Positions 11,501-23,553 of a stretch of DNA of 64,000 nucleotides are shown piece after piece. Location: positions 25,631,904 to 25,695,903 of the forward strand of contig CM042014.1 of NCBI GenBank assembly GCA_023525715.1, read 5' to 3'. The notes under the pieces are model-generated. The model saw only the letters and a list, made by a program, of their open reading frames with translations, searched no databases and was not told the DNA's origin. This DNA is from Cichorium intybus (lineage: Eukaryota > Streptophyta > Magnoliopsida > Asterales > Asteraceae). Numbering within the stretch: position 1 is the first letter of the stretch; each line of letters opens with the position of its first letter. The position numbers and the translations under genes were made by a program.

Positions 11501-13260
11501 GTACCCACCCGTGTGCAAAACGGGTGGCGTGTTTGTATCGAAAAGATCATTTCCCACTACCCTTTATCGACCAAATGTTGGAAAGGTTAGCGGGAAAAAC
11601 TCATTATTGTTGTCTAGATGGATATTCAGGTTTTCACCAAATACCCATTGCGCCAGAAGATCAAGAGAAAACAACGTTCACATGCCCCTTTGGCACGTTT
11701 GCGTACCGGCGGATGCCTTTTGGGCTTTGCAATGCCCCCGCCACATTCCAAAGGTGCATGATGAGTATCTTCTCCGAGTATGTTGAAGAAATTATAGAGG
11801 TGTTTATGGACGACTTTACTGTGTATGGAAATTCGTTTAAGGAATGTTTGAATAACTTGACAAAAATTTTGAAAAGATGCATTGAAACCAACTTGGTTTT
11901 AAATTATGAAAAATGTCATTTTATGGTTGACCAAGGACTTATATTAGGTCACGTTGTTTCAGCAAAAGGGTTAGAGGTTGACAAAGCAAAAATTGATGTT
12001 ATTAAAACTCTACCCTACCCAAAATGTGTCCGAGAGGTCCGTTCTTTTCTTGGTCATGCAGGTTTTTATAGAAGATTCATCAAAGATTTTTCAAAAATCT
12101 CAAGACCAATGTGCGAACTTCTACAGAAAGACGTAGAGTTTGAATTTTCCGAAGCCTGCAAACAATCCTTTGAAACTTTGAAGAACCTGTTGGTAAGCAC
12201 GCCCATCATTCAACCACCAGATTGGAGTCTACCATTCGAGATTATGTGCGATGCAAGTAATCACGCGGTAGGGGCGGTGTTGGGGCAAAAGAAGGATAAA
12301 GTACCCCACGTCATATACTACGCTTCGAAAACATTGGACCCCGCCCAAAGCAATTATTCAACAACAGAGAAGGAGCTTCTTGCCATTATATTTGCTTTGG
12401 AAAAATTCCGACAATATTTATTGGCAACTAAAGTCATTGTTTTTTCTGACCATGCAGCATTAAAGTATTTGATGACGAAGAAAGATGCGAAGCCTAGGCT
12501 CATTCGTTGGGTCCTACTACTTCAAGAGTTCGATCTAGAAATCCGGGATAAAAGCGGAAAGCAAAACTTAGTTGCAGACCATCTAAGTAGGATCATCAAC
12601 AATGAAGATCCAACCCCGCTAAACGATTCATTCCCAGACGAACAATTGCTTACCAACCAGACGATCACACCATGGTATGCTGACATGGTAAACTATTTGG
12701 TCACCAAAAATTTCCCTTCAGACTACACTCGAGCTCAGAAAGACAAGCTGAAGAAAGATTCAAAACATTACGTGTGGGATGAGCCTTACTTGTGGAAATT
12801 TTGTCCCGACCAAATCATAAGGAGATGTGTAGATCTCCGTGAGGTACACTCTATTCTAAACTTCTGTCATGCTGAAGCCTGTGGAGGGCATTTTGGTCCT
12901 AAGAGAACGGCCCATAAGGTCCTTGAATCCGGATTTTATTGGCCCACTATTTTTGCCGATGCTTACAAGTTTTGCAAATCTTGCGAGCAATGTCAAAAAG
13001 CTGGAAACCTTAGACCAAAGGACCAAATGCCACTAACCTCCATACTCTTCTGCGAAATATTTGATGTATGGGGTATAGATTTCATGGGCCCGTTTCTGTC
13101 ATCCTTTGGAAATATGTACATAATTCTAGCTGTGGATTATGTCTCTAAATGGGTAGAGGCAAAAGCCACACGGACTAATGATTCCAAAGTAGTTGCAGAT
13201 TTTATAAAAGCCAACATTTTTAGCCGCTTTGGAATGCCGAGAGCTTTTATAAGTGATCGA
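8582..13260 (+). pseudogene. Athila gag-pol, 5' part (gag, PR, RT, RH, IN start), RT deletion
   Basis: One long frame from ATG 8582 encodes gag (WL.DLPPGS, LF..YFPE, FC.GL.P.ERRLI), a zinc knuckle CGICLQYGHPTDMC at about residue 340, and an aspartic protease core DLGASINVLP at about 630. RT starts near residue 900. At 11535-11550 a deletion of about ten codons joins GWRVCI to KDHFPLPF and shifts the frame, so the first frame stops at 11590. The second frame carries the RT catalytic motif FMDD (about 11803), RNase H (CDASNHAVGAVLG, YSTTEKELLAI), the integrase zinc finger (H..H..CKSCEQC) and the first catalytic Asp (WGIDFMGPF). It is cut at SDR by the nested element; the rest resumes at 22841. 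Confidence 0.93.
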
Positions 13261-15941
13261 TGTGACATCTGCCTAAAATGGATTCGGGTCAACCCAACCC
13301 AATTGGAAATCTAATAAACCCTAATCGAGATTACTTGACGCTAATAGGATCAAAACTCATACACTACGTTATAAATTGATGTGATTAGCAATATAGCATT
13401 GTATAATGTTATAACTATAATCAAATTAAATTATGATACCATATTATAATCAAATAAAAGTATAATTCTTTAATTAAATTAAAAGAATCAAACTTGAATG
13501 CTATAATTAAACTTCAAATCAAAGTAGATTGTTATAATCAAATAATAACCTATTTCTTAATAAAACTCTATTTTTATAAACACTACATTAAATTTTATAA
13601 AACTCTTAAGATGCTTGTGCTAGTGGAAAATTATGAAGACCACCAAAAGTCAAAAGATATTCCCATGGTCTCCCACTCACACCTCCCATCATCTTTCCTT
13701 TCCTTTTCCTCTCACCACATTATTCTCATCACCACTCAAACCCTCTCTATTCTTTCTCTCACTCTCAATCTCGAAATTTCTCCAAGAAAGCTTCATTTTC
13801 CAGCCAAGAACAATCCCTCATACTCAAATCTTCATCCCTCTTGAAGCATTCCTCAAGGTATGTTGTTAAAAGTTTCAAATTCATACATGAAACAAATTAA
13901 ATCCACCAAAATATCTAAAACTCATTTTATGTATAAACCTGATTTTTCTCAGAATCCCATTAATAAAATAAGAAGTTCTGGAAATTTTCAGAAATTAACT
14001 CATTTTTATCGAATTATTATAATTATTGCACTAAAATAGGGCAATAATTCATATAAAATACTTTTTGTATTCAATAAATTCTGAGAAAATTATGGGATGA
14101 CCCATAAACTGAGAAAACATAATTTATGAAGTTTCATGCATTTATATTACAGTTTTATGGTTATTTTGTATTTTATTTTGTTGAAGATAAATAAATAGAA
14201 AAATATAGTTATGTATGTCAAAAACACGATTTTATATTTTTCGCACCTTAATACCATTATAAAGACCCCATGCAAAAATTTACAGATTTTTGTAAGAATG
14301 TTTTATTATTTTTCCAAATTTAATGATTGTTTAATGGGTTAAATTGTTAATAAATAGCTATACAAGTCCGAAAATTATAAACCCTTGTCACAATATCATA
14401 TATGACATATTAATCATAGATAAAAAGTTTAATGAATTTTCCTTAATAGTTTACTATTATTTATGATTTTATTGATTAGTTAATAATGAAAAACATAATA
14501 AATACTTCCCATTGTCCAAAATATCCAAAATATTTACAGTAGGCTCAATATAATGTTAGAAAACTATGGTTAATTTTCCAGAAGTTTTGGGAATCATTTA
14601 TTATTTTTCCCGAAATTTGTTGTGGTTTAATTATTAAAATACTAAATAAATACTAAAGCAGTTAATAAAAATATGAAAATTTTACAGTAATTACTATTTT
14701 ATGAAATAAGGATTTTCTGATAATTTCAGAATGTTTCATTACTGTTTAGTATTTAAAACCATTTTCCTAAATATCTAAGCATGTAAACATGCATTTTTAA
14801 TGATTATTTCATATAAATAATTGTTTATAATATATAAAATCTGTAAATACTTATAATTTGACTAGTTATTATTTTAATAAGAAATTATTAAAATCTTGCC
14901 TAAAGTGAAAATATAAATTAATTAAGCAAAGTAATTAATTCAATTTAAAATTCATTTAACATATGAATACATTAATATTCAAAACAAAATTTGGATTATT
15001 GTTAATTCATCTAATATCAGAATATATGTCTAATTATTTTTATTAATACTATAATTCCGTTTATCGATTCCTAAGCCAAAACTATTAATTATATTAGGTT
15101 CTACGTCATTTTGACCCGAGCCGTCTTTCGTACGACACGCGTATTCCGTTTGGACTAATGTGAGTAATCTACCCCATATTTTATAATTTTCAATACTTTT
15201 GGGGTGTATCATGTGGTTCTAATATGTTTTCAACTTCATTTTATTATTTTATCACAATTGAGACATTGTTGGGACATTTATACTTGAATCATTATTTGTA
15301 TAATTATTGTTTGTTTACGCTACATGTACTTGTAGTGCATTATCATTTTTAGTCTAATCTCCATGACTATGCCCGTATTCTTGAGGTACGTTATGGACAA
15401 TAATAGCGCTATTGGGTTGACCACCCCGCCTTGGGACGCTAAGGTGATTGATTGCACGTGGTTGAGTGTGTATGATGATTAGATGCTCCATCCTATATAT
15501 ATACATATATATGTATATATAGGGTGAGGACTTATTGTTGTTGTTATCATTTGTTAATCAAATTTTGATTTATAAATTGTTATCTCAATAACACTTGCTT
15601 GCCAACTTCAAAAGAAAACAAATTTCAAATTATTCAAACTCACAATTTTCTTTAATAAAACTAGATTACTCACCAACTCTCGTAGTTGACCTGTTTTTAC
15701 CCATGATGCAGATTTGAAGAATGAAGTTGATGAAAAGTAGGGTGTACCTTAGAAACCCACAAGACTATTTAAATTTGATGTAATAAATGTTGTTTGTATT
15801 TGAATTTGTATTTGTATGTTGTGGATCTTGTTTGCCTACTTAGTACTTAATTGAATCTAATCATATTATAACATAGTTGTCATGAGACTTTGAACAATAT
15901 ATCACTCCTTGATCAATTCCGCCAAGGATCGGGGTGTGACA
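13261..15941 (+). repeat. 5' LTR of the nested chromovirus
   Basis: This 2,681-bp repeat has the same length as 20160-22840 and appears identical to it. It is AT-rich with no genuine coding frames. The short frames near 13494-13869 and 20393-20768 are simply the same LTR sequence twice. Confidence 0.95.
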
Positions 15942-15944
15942 GAT

Positions 15945-15956
15945 TGGTATCAGAGC
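15945..15956 (+). promoter_or_regulatory. Primer-binding site, initiator tRNA-Met type
   Basis: TGGTATCAGAGC, complementary to the 3' end of initiator tRNA-Met, lies three bases after the 5' LTR. Confidence 0.95.
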
Positions 15957-17265
15957 CCTTGACTATAGGGAATTAGGTTAATTGCCTTGACCTAGTCTAT
16001 AGCCTCTAGGGTCCTCTCGTATGCTAGTTTATAAAATGCACACACAACTGCATGCAATTCGCACTTAGAAAATTCTAGGAATACCTTTGTGTGCTAATTG
16101 CTCCCTTATGTGCTTACGTATTACTCATGACACTTATATGTGTGCATACACTTGTAAATTTTCTCTTCTTTCTCTGAAAATCACCCACATACTCAAGTGG
16201 TTTCAAAAAAAAAAAATTATACGTATATAATCCTTAGAACTCATACGAAATTCCAAGTCATCCACTCTAGTTGGGTAGGATCATAGTAATGGACGCGTAG
16301 TAACTGGAAGGGGGAGGTGCCGGTAGCCCGAAAGTCCTGACTAGGTAAGCATTCGTATACATCCCAATCAACCGAGGGACCAGTTTGCTTACCTGGGGAC
16401 CAAAGGCGAGAGTTCCCAAACCTATAGGCCAAAGCGCGTCATTCACATTACTTTTGAGCCATCAAAATACCCGACCTTATCAAACGTATCCGAAAGGATA
16501 CACTCTAAAATGGCCAACTCATTGGACTATTAAGTTCCCTAATGGTCCTAGAAGTGGGAAAACATGTGAAAACTTAGTATTATGGGGGCCCACGCAAATG
16601 CTACATGATTCACATTTAATACCCATGGAAAGCCTAGAAGGTGCCCAATACAATGATATTTTTATAAAGTATAAGTACAAGTACATACATACTAGAACAG
16701 TGTCATAACCAAAACAATACAAGAGTAATAAGACGAGTTGAACACTACGAGTAGGCCTAGATAGTTATGTAATCATATCTAGGATAAATAGAGCCTGATC
16801 AACTCTATTGGTCCAAGGTATGACTAACATGTGTTTAGGAATAATTGTAGTGAACAACAAGTCTAAAAAAACTTATCAATAACCATATACAAATAAACTC
16901 TAAAACAGAATACAAATCTAAAATACTATAGGAGTATTTTATAATACTATAGAACCATACATCTAGACATTTTATGTACATGTTATACCCCTACCCTTAC
17001 ACAGTCGATAATATCTGACCAATAACTATTATCGAAAACCTACAATCATTCCATCTTTAATCTCAATAGCACAAGAATGCCACCTTGTCAAAGTAACCAA
17101 CATACCATCACACCATCAACAGATCGACCGATGACTCCACTGGTGGACACCGTTATATTTCATGTCGTTGTGGCAGCCGCCATGACAAACATTAGCATTA
17201 ATGGCATAAACGGAAACAGGAACGGTACCAACGGTTTCATTAGACTAATGTTGGAATTCAATCTG
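15957..17265 (+). other. Chromovirus leader and start of gag
   Basis: Untranslated leader of the nested element. A short gag start lies at 17077 (MPPCQSNQHTITPSTDRP). The frame is soon lost at the junction with the inserted DNA near 17260-17270. I see no host gene in the leader. Confidence 0.6.
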
Positions 17266-18476
17266 AACGCTGAAAGCAGGCTATATCACCTGTTAAGTCT
17301 TCTGTTTTCTCTTCACTTATGATCTTGAGAAAGTCAGGGTTAAAACCACTCATATCAGAATTAGAAGGTACTTGACTTGGACCTTCCTGAAGAATAGGAA
17401 TGGTCATACCTTCTATCATAGGATGTGAAATTTCATCATTTACATTCTCAAGTAAATCAAGATTCATATCTTCCTGATCTAAGAAACTCCAATCTTCATC
17501 AAAAGGTATTTGACTTGGACCTTCCTGAAGAATAGGAATAACCATACTTTCTATTATAGGATGTGATCCTTCATCATTTACATGCCCAAGTAAATCAACA
17601 TCTATAGCAGAACCGGATGGCAAAGATTGCTGCTGTGCATGGGTCCCTGATGAAGTTTCCTCCATCTCCTCGGCCTTTCGTTTCCTGTAAACATCTCTAA
17701 AGACAGCTTGCCTAAATTTCTTTGTGGTATCAGTCATCTTCGAACTGGAACCCTCGAATATTGCTTTTTTCTCATTTTCTATACCAAGTATTACGTCTGC
17801 TTCATTAGCAATATTATTCAATTCCTGTTACATAAATACCTTCAGTCAATACAATCTCATGGTACTAAAATTTTGAAAAAAAAAAAAATACAATTTTTAA
17901 CCTGAGTATTGTTAATAAGAGTTTCTAGACTCTTAAGCTGTCTTCGAGGCCATTTTGGTATGCCTAACTCCCTACAACGATTCTTCAACTGGGTTGATCC
18001 AACGTTGAGTTCCTTTGCAGCTTCCAAAAGAGGCTTGTTAAAGTGCTGAGTTATTGCTTCCTTACTTAATGGCTGTCTAGAACCACTTCCACTGCCAACT
18101 ACTGTGGTTCTTGGACTCAAAGAATCAAATCCGGTTGTGCTATTGTCATTCTGGATCAATTGAGCATGATCCTGACCAAAGATAAACTTTGGTGCAATAA
18201 CATTAGTATCTGACGTCGGCAGTAACTGTTGATTTTCAGCTATGAACCCAGGGTTTTGAAATCCCTCTAGATTTCTTTGAATCATCTGAAGATGATTCTG
18301 GTATTGAAAACCTCCCTCAAACTCAGGATTCATTCCAACACTGTCGTTATGAATCACCTGTAGTTGATTGTCATTCTGTATGCTAGCCATGAATCCTTGA
18401 TTCATGGGGATAATCTCACTGTTCGTTAAGTGCTCGTCCATGAATGGATTGTAATCTGTTAAACTATCCATTAGTG

Positions 18477-18507
<31 letters not shown>

Positions 18508-18635
18508 ACAAATGTTAGATGATAAAAACCAAACTGACATAAAAGTACTAGAATTCAACCTGGAAGTAAGTTTTGAGATTGCTCATAAGCAAAGCCCAAA
18601 GATGAAGGCCCTAGATCTTCTGAGATTATATTCAT
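17258..18635 (-). CDS. RWP-RK (RKD-type) transcription factor inside a retrotransposon
   Basis: Three exons on the minus strand join without a frame break: 18635-18560, 18479-17902 and 17824-17258, giving 406 aa. Both introns have GT...AG borders. The RWP-RK domain lies at about residues 160-215: EAITQHFNKPLLEAAKELNV, then LKNRCRELGIPKWPRRQLKS. After it comes a charged, basic stretch (TKKFRQAVFRDVYRKRK) as in RKD proteins, which control gametophyte and embryo programmes. Exon 3 holds two copies of an acidic block (VNDE.SHPIIE..VIPILQEGPSQ). The final few codons and stop seem to come from retrotransposon gag read backwards, so the natural C-terminus may be lost. A strong donor (CCAG|GTGAGT, 19180/19179) upstream suggests an extra 5' exon, so the start is uncertain. 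The gene opposes the element's transcription. Confidence 0.8.
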
Positions 18636-18637
18636 CG

Positions 18638-19115
18638 GAGGAAAACGAAAAGACTTTTAAAAACCTTTCGATTACCCTAGATGCTATTTTTCAACATTAA
18701 CTGCTTAACTTGATAAGGACAGGAAAACGAAAAGACTTTTAAAAACCTTTCGACTACCCAAAGTGCTATTTTTTCAACATTAACTGCTTAACATGATAAG
18801 GACAGGAAAACGAAAAGACTTTTAAAAACCTTTCGATTACCCTAGGTGCTATTTTTTCAACATTAACTGTTTAACTTGATAAGGACAGGAAAACGAAAAG
18901 ACTTTTTAAAAAAAAAACCTTTCGACTACCCAAAGTGCTATTTTTTCAACATTAACTGCTTAACTTGATAAGGATAGGAAAACGAAAAGACTTTTAAAAA
19001 AAAAAAACCTTTCGACTACCCAAAGTGCTATTTTTTCAACATTCACTGCTTAACTCCGATAAGGACAGGGAAAACGAAAAGACTCTTTATAAAAAAAAAT
19101 TTATATCTCCTGAAA
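18638..19115 (-). repeat. 83-bp tandem repeat upstream of the RWP-RK start
   Basis: About 5.5 head-to-tail units of 83-91 bases. Each starts AGGAAAACGAAAAGACTTT, passes CCTTTCGA(C/T)TACCC and TTTTTCAACATTAACTGC, and ends CTTGATAAGGAC. Units differ by a few substitutions and in the length of an A run. The array ends three bases from the ATG of the RWP-RK frame. It is either promoter/5'UTR or, if the donor at 19179 is used, part of a first intron. Confidence 0.9.
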
Positions 19116-19298
19116 GTGGAAATAATTCAAAGAACATTTAATTAAATAATATCATAATAATGAATTAGAACCTACTCACCTGGCGTATATACAGCTCGTG
19201 GTCCACCTGTATCTTGTATATTTTATTCCTCTTATGCGTATCAGCTATAAAATGACATTACATACATACATACATATACATACATATATACATACATA

Positions 19299-20109
19299 CA
19301 GTACCGCCTATCATCCTCAGACCGATGGTCAATCTGAGAGGACAATTCAAACACTCGAAGAAATGTTGAGGGCGTGTGTCTTAGATTTCGGAGGAAAATG
19401 GGACTCTCAATTACCGTTGGTAGAATTCTCCTATAATAACAGTTATCATTCAAGCATCGGGATGCCACCATTTGAGGCATTGTATGGCCGTAAATGCCGA
19501 TCTCTTATTTGCTGGCATGAAATTGGGGAGTCTCACGTAATTCGCGCAACCGTGGATTCTCCAATCGTTGGTCCTAAGCTTATCCAGGAAACAACCGACA
19601 AAATCACTCAGATTCGCAATAACCTTCTCACAGCTCGTAGCAGACAAAAGAGTAATGCCGACAAGCGACGCAAACCGCTTGAATTTATCGTGGGTGACAT
19701 GGTCATGTTAAAAGTGTCCCCATGGAAAGGTGTGGTTCGATTTGGACGCAAGGGTAAATTGGCACCACGCTACGTAGGCCCGTTTAAGATTCTGAAAAGG
19801 ATCGGACCAGTAGCCTATGAGTTGAATCTACCAACAGAGCTTCAGAAAGTTCACCCACTATTTCATATAGCTAACCCCAAAAAGTGTTTAGCAGACGAGA
19901 ACCTTCATGTTCCTCTCGAGGATATCCAAATTGACGAGACAATGCAATTTATCGAGAAACCCTTGGAAATTGCCGACCGGAAGGAAAAGCAACTCAAAAG
20001 AAGTCGCATTCCCCTAGTCAAGGTCAGGTGGCAGACAGCACGTGGACCCGAGTATACATGGGAGCGTGAGGATCATATGCGTACCAAATACCCGTATCTT
20101 TTCTCTTAA
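19299..20109 (+). pseudogene. Integrase C-terminus and chromodomain of the nested element
   Basis: The frame starts inside the integrase core (TAYHPQTDGQSERTIQ with the catalytic Glu) and runs through the C-terminal domain (GDMVMLKVSPWKGV, GPFKILKRIGPVAYEL, HPLFHIAN). It ends in a chromodomain-like tail (VKVRWQ...EYTWERED). This order is typical of Tekay-type chromoviruses. Everything from gag to the first two catalytic Asp residues is missing. The left edge adjoins a (CATA)n run at about 19260-19298 at the junction with the inserted DNA. Confidence 0.9.
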
Positions 20110-20145
20110 GGTACTTTCTTATTAAATTTCGGGACGAAATTTCCT

Positions 20146-20159
20146 AAAGTAGGGGAGAC
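20146..20159 (+). promoter_or_regulatory. Polypurine tract of the nested element
   Basis: AAAGTAGGGGAGAC stands directly before the TGTGACATC start of the 3' LTR. Confidence 0.8.
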
Positions 20160-22840
20160 TGTGACATCTGCCTAAAATGGATTCGGGTCAACCCAACCCA
20201 ATTGGAAATCTAATAAACCCTAATCGAGATTACTTGACGCTAATAGGATCAAAACTCATACACTACGTTATAAATTGATGTGATTAGCAATATAGCATTG
20301 TATAATGTTATAACTATAATCAAATTAAATTATGATACCATATTATAATCAAATAAAAGTATAATTCTTTAATTAAATTAAAAGAATCAAACTTGAATGC
20401 TATAATTAAACTTCAAATCAAAGTAGATTGTTATAATCAAATAATAACCTATTTCTTAATAAAACTCTATTTTTATAAACACTACATTAAATTTTATAAA
20501 ACTCTTAAGATGCTTGTGCTAGTGGAAAATTATGAAGACCACCAAAAGTCAAAAGATATTCCCATGGTCTCCCACTCACACCTCCCATCATCTTTCCTTT
20601 CCTTTTCCTCTCACCACATTATTCTCATCACCACTCAAACCCTCTCTATTCTTTCTCTCACTCTCAATCTCGAAATTTCTCCAAGAAAGCTTCATTTTCC
20701 AGCCAAGAACAATCCCTCATACTCAAATCTTCATCCCTCTTGAAGCATTCCTCAAGGTATGTTGTTAAAAGTTTCAAATTCATACATGAAACAAATTAAA
20801 TCCACCAAAATATCTAAAACTCATTTTATGTATAAACCTGATTTTTCTCAGAATCCCATTAATAAAATAAGAAGTTCTGGAAATTTTCAGAAATTAACTC
20901 ATTTTTATCGAATTATTATAATTATTGCACTAAAATAGGGCAATAATTCATATAAAATACTTTTTGTATTCAATAAATTCTGAGAAAATTATGGGATGAC
21001 CCATAAACTGAGAAAACATAATTTATGAAGTTTCATGCATTTATATTACAGTTTTATGGTTATTTTGTATTTTATTTTGTTGAAGATAAATAAATAGAAA
21101 AATATAGTTATGTATGTCAAAAACACGATTTTATATTTTTCGCACCTTAATACCATTATAAAGACCCCATGCAAAAATTTACAGATTTTTGTAAGAATGT
21201 TTTATTATTTTTCCAAATTTAATGATTGTTTAATGGGTTAAATTGTTAATAAATAGCTATACAAGTCCGAAAATTATAAACCCTTGTCACAATATCATAT
21301 ATGACATATTAATCATAGATAAAAAGTTTAATGAATTTTCCTTAATAGTTTACTATTATTTATGATTTTATTGATTAGTTAATAATGAAAAACATAATAA
21401 ATACTTCCCATTGTCCAAAATATCCAAAATATTTACAGTAGGCTCAATATAATGTTAGAAAACTATGGTTAATTTTCCAGAAGTTTTGGGAATCATTTAT
21501 TATTTTTCCCGAAATTTGTTGTGGTTTAATTATTAAAATACTAAATAAATACTAAAGCAGTTAATAAAAATATGAAAATTTTACAGTAATTACTATTTTA
21601 TGAAATAAGGATTTTCTGATAATTTCAGAATGTTTCATTACTGTTTAGTATTTAAAACCATTTTCCTAAATATCTAAGCATGTAAACATGCATTTTTAAT
21701 GATTATTTCATATAAATAATTGTTTATAATATATAAAATCTGTAAATACTTATAATTTGACTAGTTATTATTTTAATAAGAAATTATTAAAATCTTGCCT
21801 AAAGTGAAAATATAAATTAATTAAGCAAAGTAATTAATTCAATTTAAAATTCATTTAACATATGAATACATTAATATTCAAAACAAAATTTGGATTATTG
21901 TTAATTCATCTAATATCAGAATATATGTCTAATTATTTTTATTAATACTATAATTCCGTTTATCGATTCCTAAGCCAAAACTATTAATTATATTAGGTTC
22001 TACGTCATTTTGACCCGAGCCGTCTTTCGTACGACACGCGTATTCCGTTTGGACTAATGTGAGTAATCTACCCCATATTTTATAATTTTCAATACTTTTG
22101 GGGTGTATCATGTGGTTCTAATATGTTTTCAACTTCATTTTATTATTTTATCACAATTGAGACATTGTTGGGACATTTATACTTGAATCATTATTTGTAT
22201 AATTATTGTTTGTTTACGCTACATGTACTTGTAGTGCATTATCATTTTTAGTCTAATCTCCATGACTATGCCCGTATTCTTGAGGTACGTTATGGACAAT
22301 AATAGCGCTATTGGGTTGACCACCCCGCCTTGGGACGCTAAGGTGATTGATTGCACGTGGTTGAGTGTGTATGATGATTAGATGCTCCATCCTATATATA
22401 TACATATATATGTATATATAGGGTGAGGACTTATTGTTGTTGTTATCATTTGTTAATCAAATTTTGATTTATAAATTGTTATCTCAATAACACTTGCTTG
22501 CCAACTTCAAAAGAAAACAAATTTCAAATTATTCAAACTCACAATTTTCTTTAATAAAACTAGATTACTCACCAACTCTCGTAGTTGACCTGTTTTTACC
22601 CATGATGCAGATTTGAAGAATGAAGTTGATGAAAAGTAGGGTGTACCTTAGAAACCCACAAGACTATTTAAATTTGATGTAATAAATGTTGTTTGTATTT
22701 GAATTTGTATTTGTATGTTGTGGATCTTGTTTGCCTACTTAGTACTTAATTGAATCTAATCATATTATAACATAGTTGTCATGAGACTTTGAACAATATA
22801 TCACTCCTTGATCAATTCCGCCAAGGATCGGGGTGTGACA
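20160..22840 (+). repeat. 3' LTR of the nested chromovirus
   Basis: Matches 13261-15941 in length and, as far as I compared, in sequence. It is followed by the target duplication ATCGA and then by the rest of the Athila integrase. Confidence 0.95.
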
Positions 22841-23553
22841 ATCGAGGATCACATTTCTGCAACCGAACGATAGAGGCGCTCTTCAAGAAATACGGAGTCC
22901 TACATCGAGTTTCCACCGCTTACCATCCGCAAACAAATGGACAAGCCGAAATCTCCAATCGAGAAATCAAGTCCATTTTGGAAAAGACGGTAAGTACGAG
23001 TCGTAAGGATTGGAGTATCCGTTTAAACGATGCTCTTTGGGCATACTGCACCGTATATAAAACACCAATAGGTATGTCTCCTTATCGTCTTGTATTTGGA
23101 AAAGCATGCCATTTACCGGTTGAAATTGAACACAAAGCGTATTGGGCCATCAAACGATTAAATCAAAACTTTGTAGAAAATGGAGTTCATAGGAAACTTC
23201 AAATCCAAGAATTGGAAGAAATAAGAAACGAATCCTATGAAAATTCTAAAATCTACAAAGAAAAGACCAAAGCCTTCCATGACAAAGTCAACACCCGAAA
23301 GAGCTTTGAAATAGGCCAAAAAGTGTTACTTTTTCAATCCCGTCTAAAACTTTTTCCAGGAAAACTTCAGTTCCGATGGGCGGGACCATTCATCGTAACT
23401 AATATTTCTACTTATGGTGTAGTAGAAATTAGAAGCGACACGACTGGAAAGATTTTCAAAGTAAATGGCCACCGGCTAAAACCTTTCTACGAAAATTTCG
23501 TCGAGCAAAATGTTGAAGACGAAAAATTAGACGAGCCGGCCCGCTCCCAATAG
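22841..23553 (+). pseudogene. Athila integrase, 3' part
   Basis: Continues the Athila pol frame after the nested element. It has the second catalytic Asp context (DRGSHFCNRTIEALF), the Glu region (STAYHPQTNGQAEISNREIK), and the C-terminal part (PVEIEHKAYWAI, GQKVLLF.SRLKLFPGKL, RWAGPFIV, VNGHRLKPF). It stops at TAG 23551-23553. Translation from the upstream half is impossible while the insertion is present. Confidence 0.93.

Larger units (their letters stand above)
13261..22840 (+). mobile_element. Nested Tekay-like Ty3/gypsy chromovirus carrying a host gene
   Basis: Two 2,681-bp LTRs (13261-15941, 20160-22840) start TGTGACATCTGCC and end GGGGTGTGACA, flanked by TSD ATCGA (13256-13260, 22841-22845). 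I saw no differences between them. Removing the element and one TSD restores the Athila integrase frame SDRGSHF exactly. A Met-tRNA primer site follows the 5' LTR and a purine tract precedes the 3' LTR. The interior has only the gag start and the integrase C-terminus with a chromodomain. Between them is about 2 kb with an antisense RWP-RK gene. The element must have been mobilised by proteins from other copies. Confidence 0.95.

Noticed and set aside
13494..13869. Paired identical ORFs of 116 and 78 aa, repeated at 20393-20768
   Set aside because: They lie inside the two LTRs of the nested element, and their duplication only reflects the LTR repeat. No known domain.
16241..16722. Short ORFs on both strands in the chromovirus leader
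   Set aside because: No family features, opposing overlaps, and the location is the untranslated leader of a retrotransposon.
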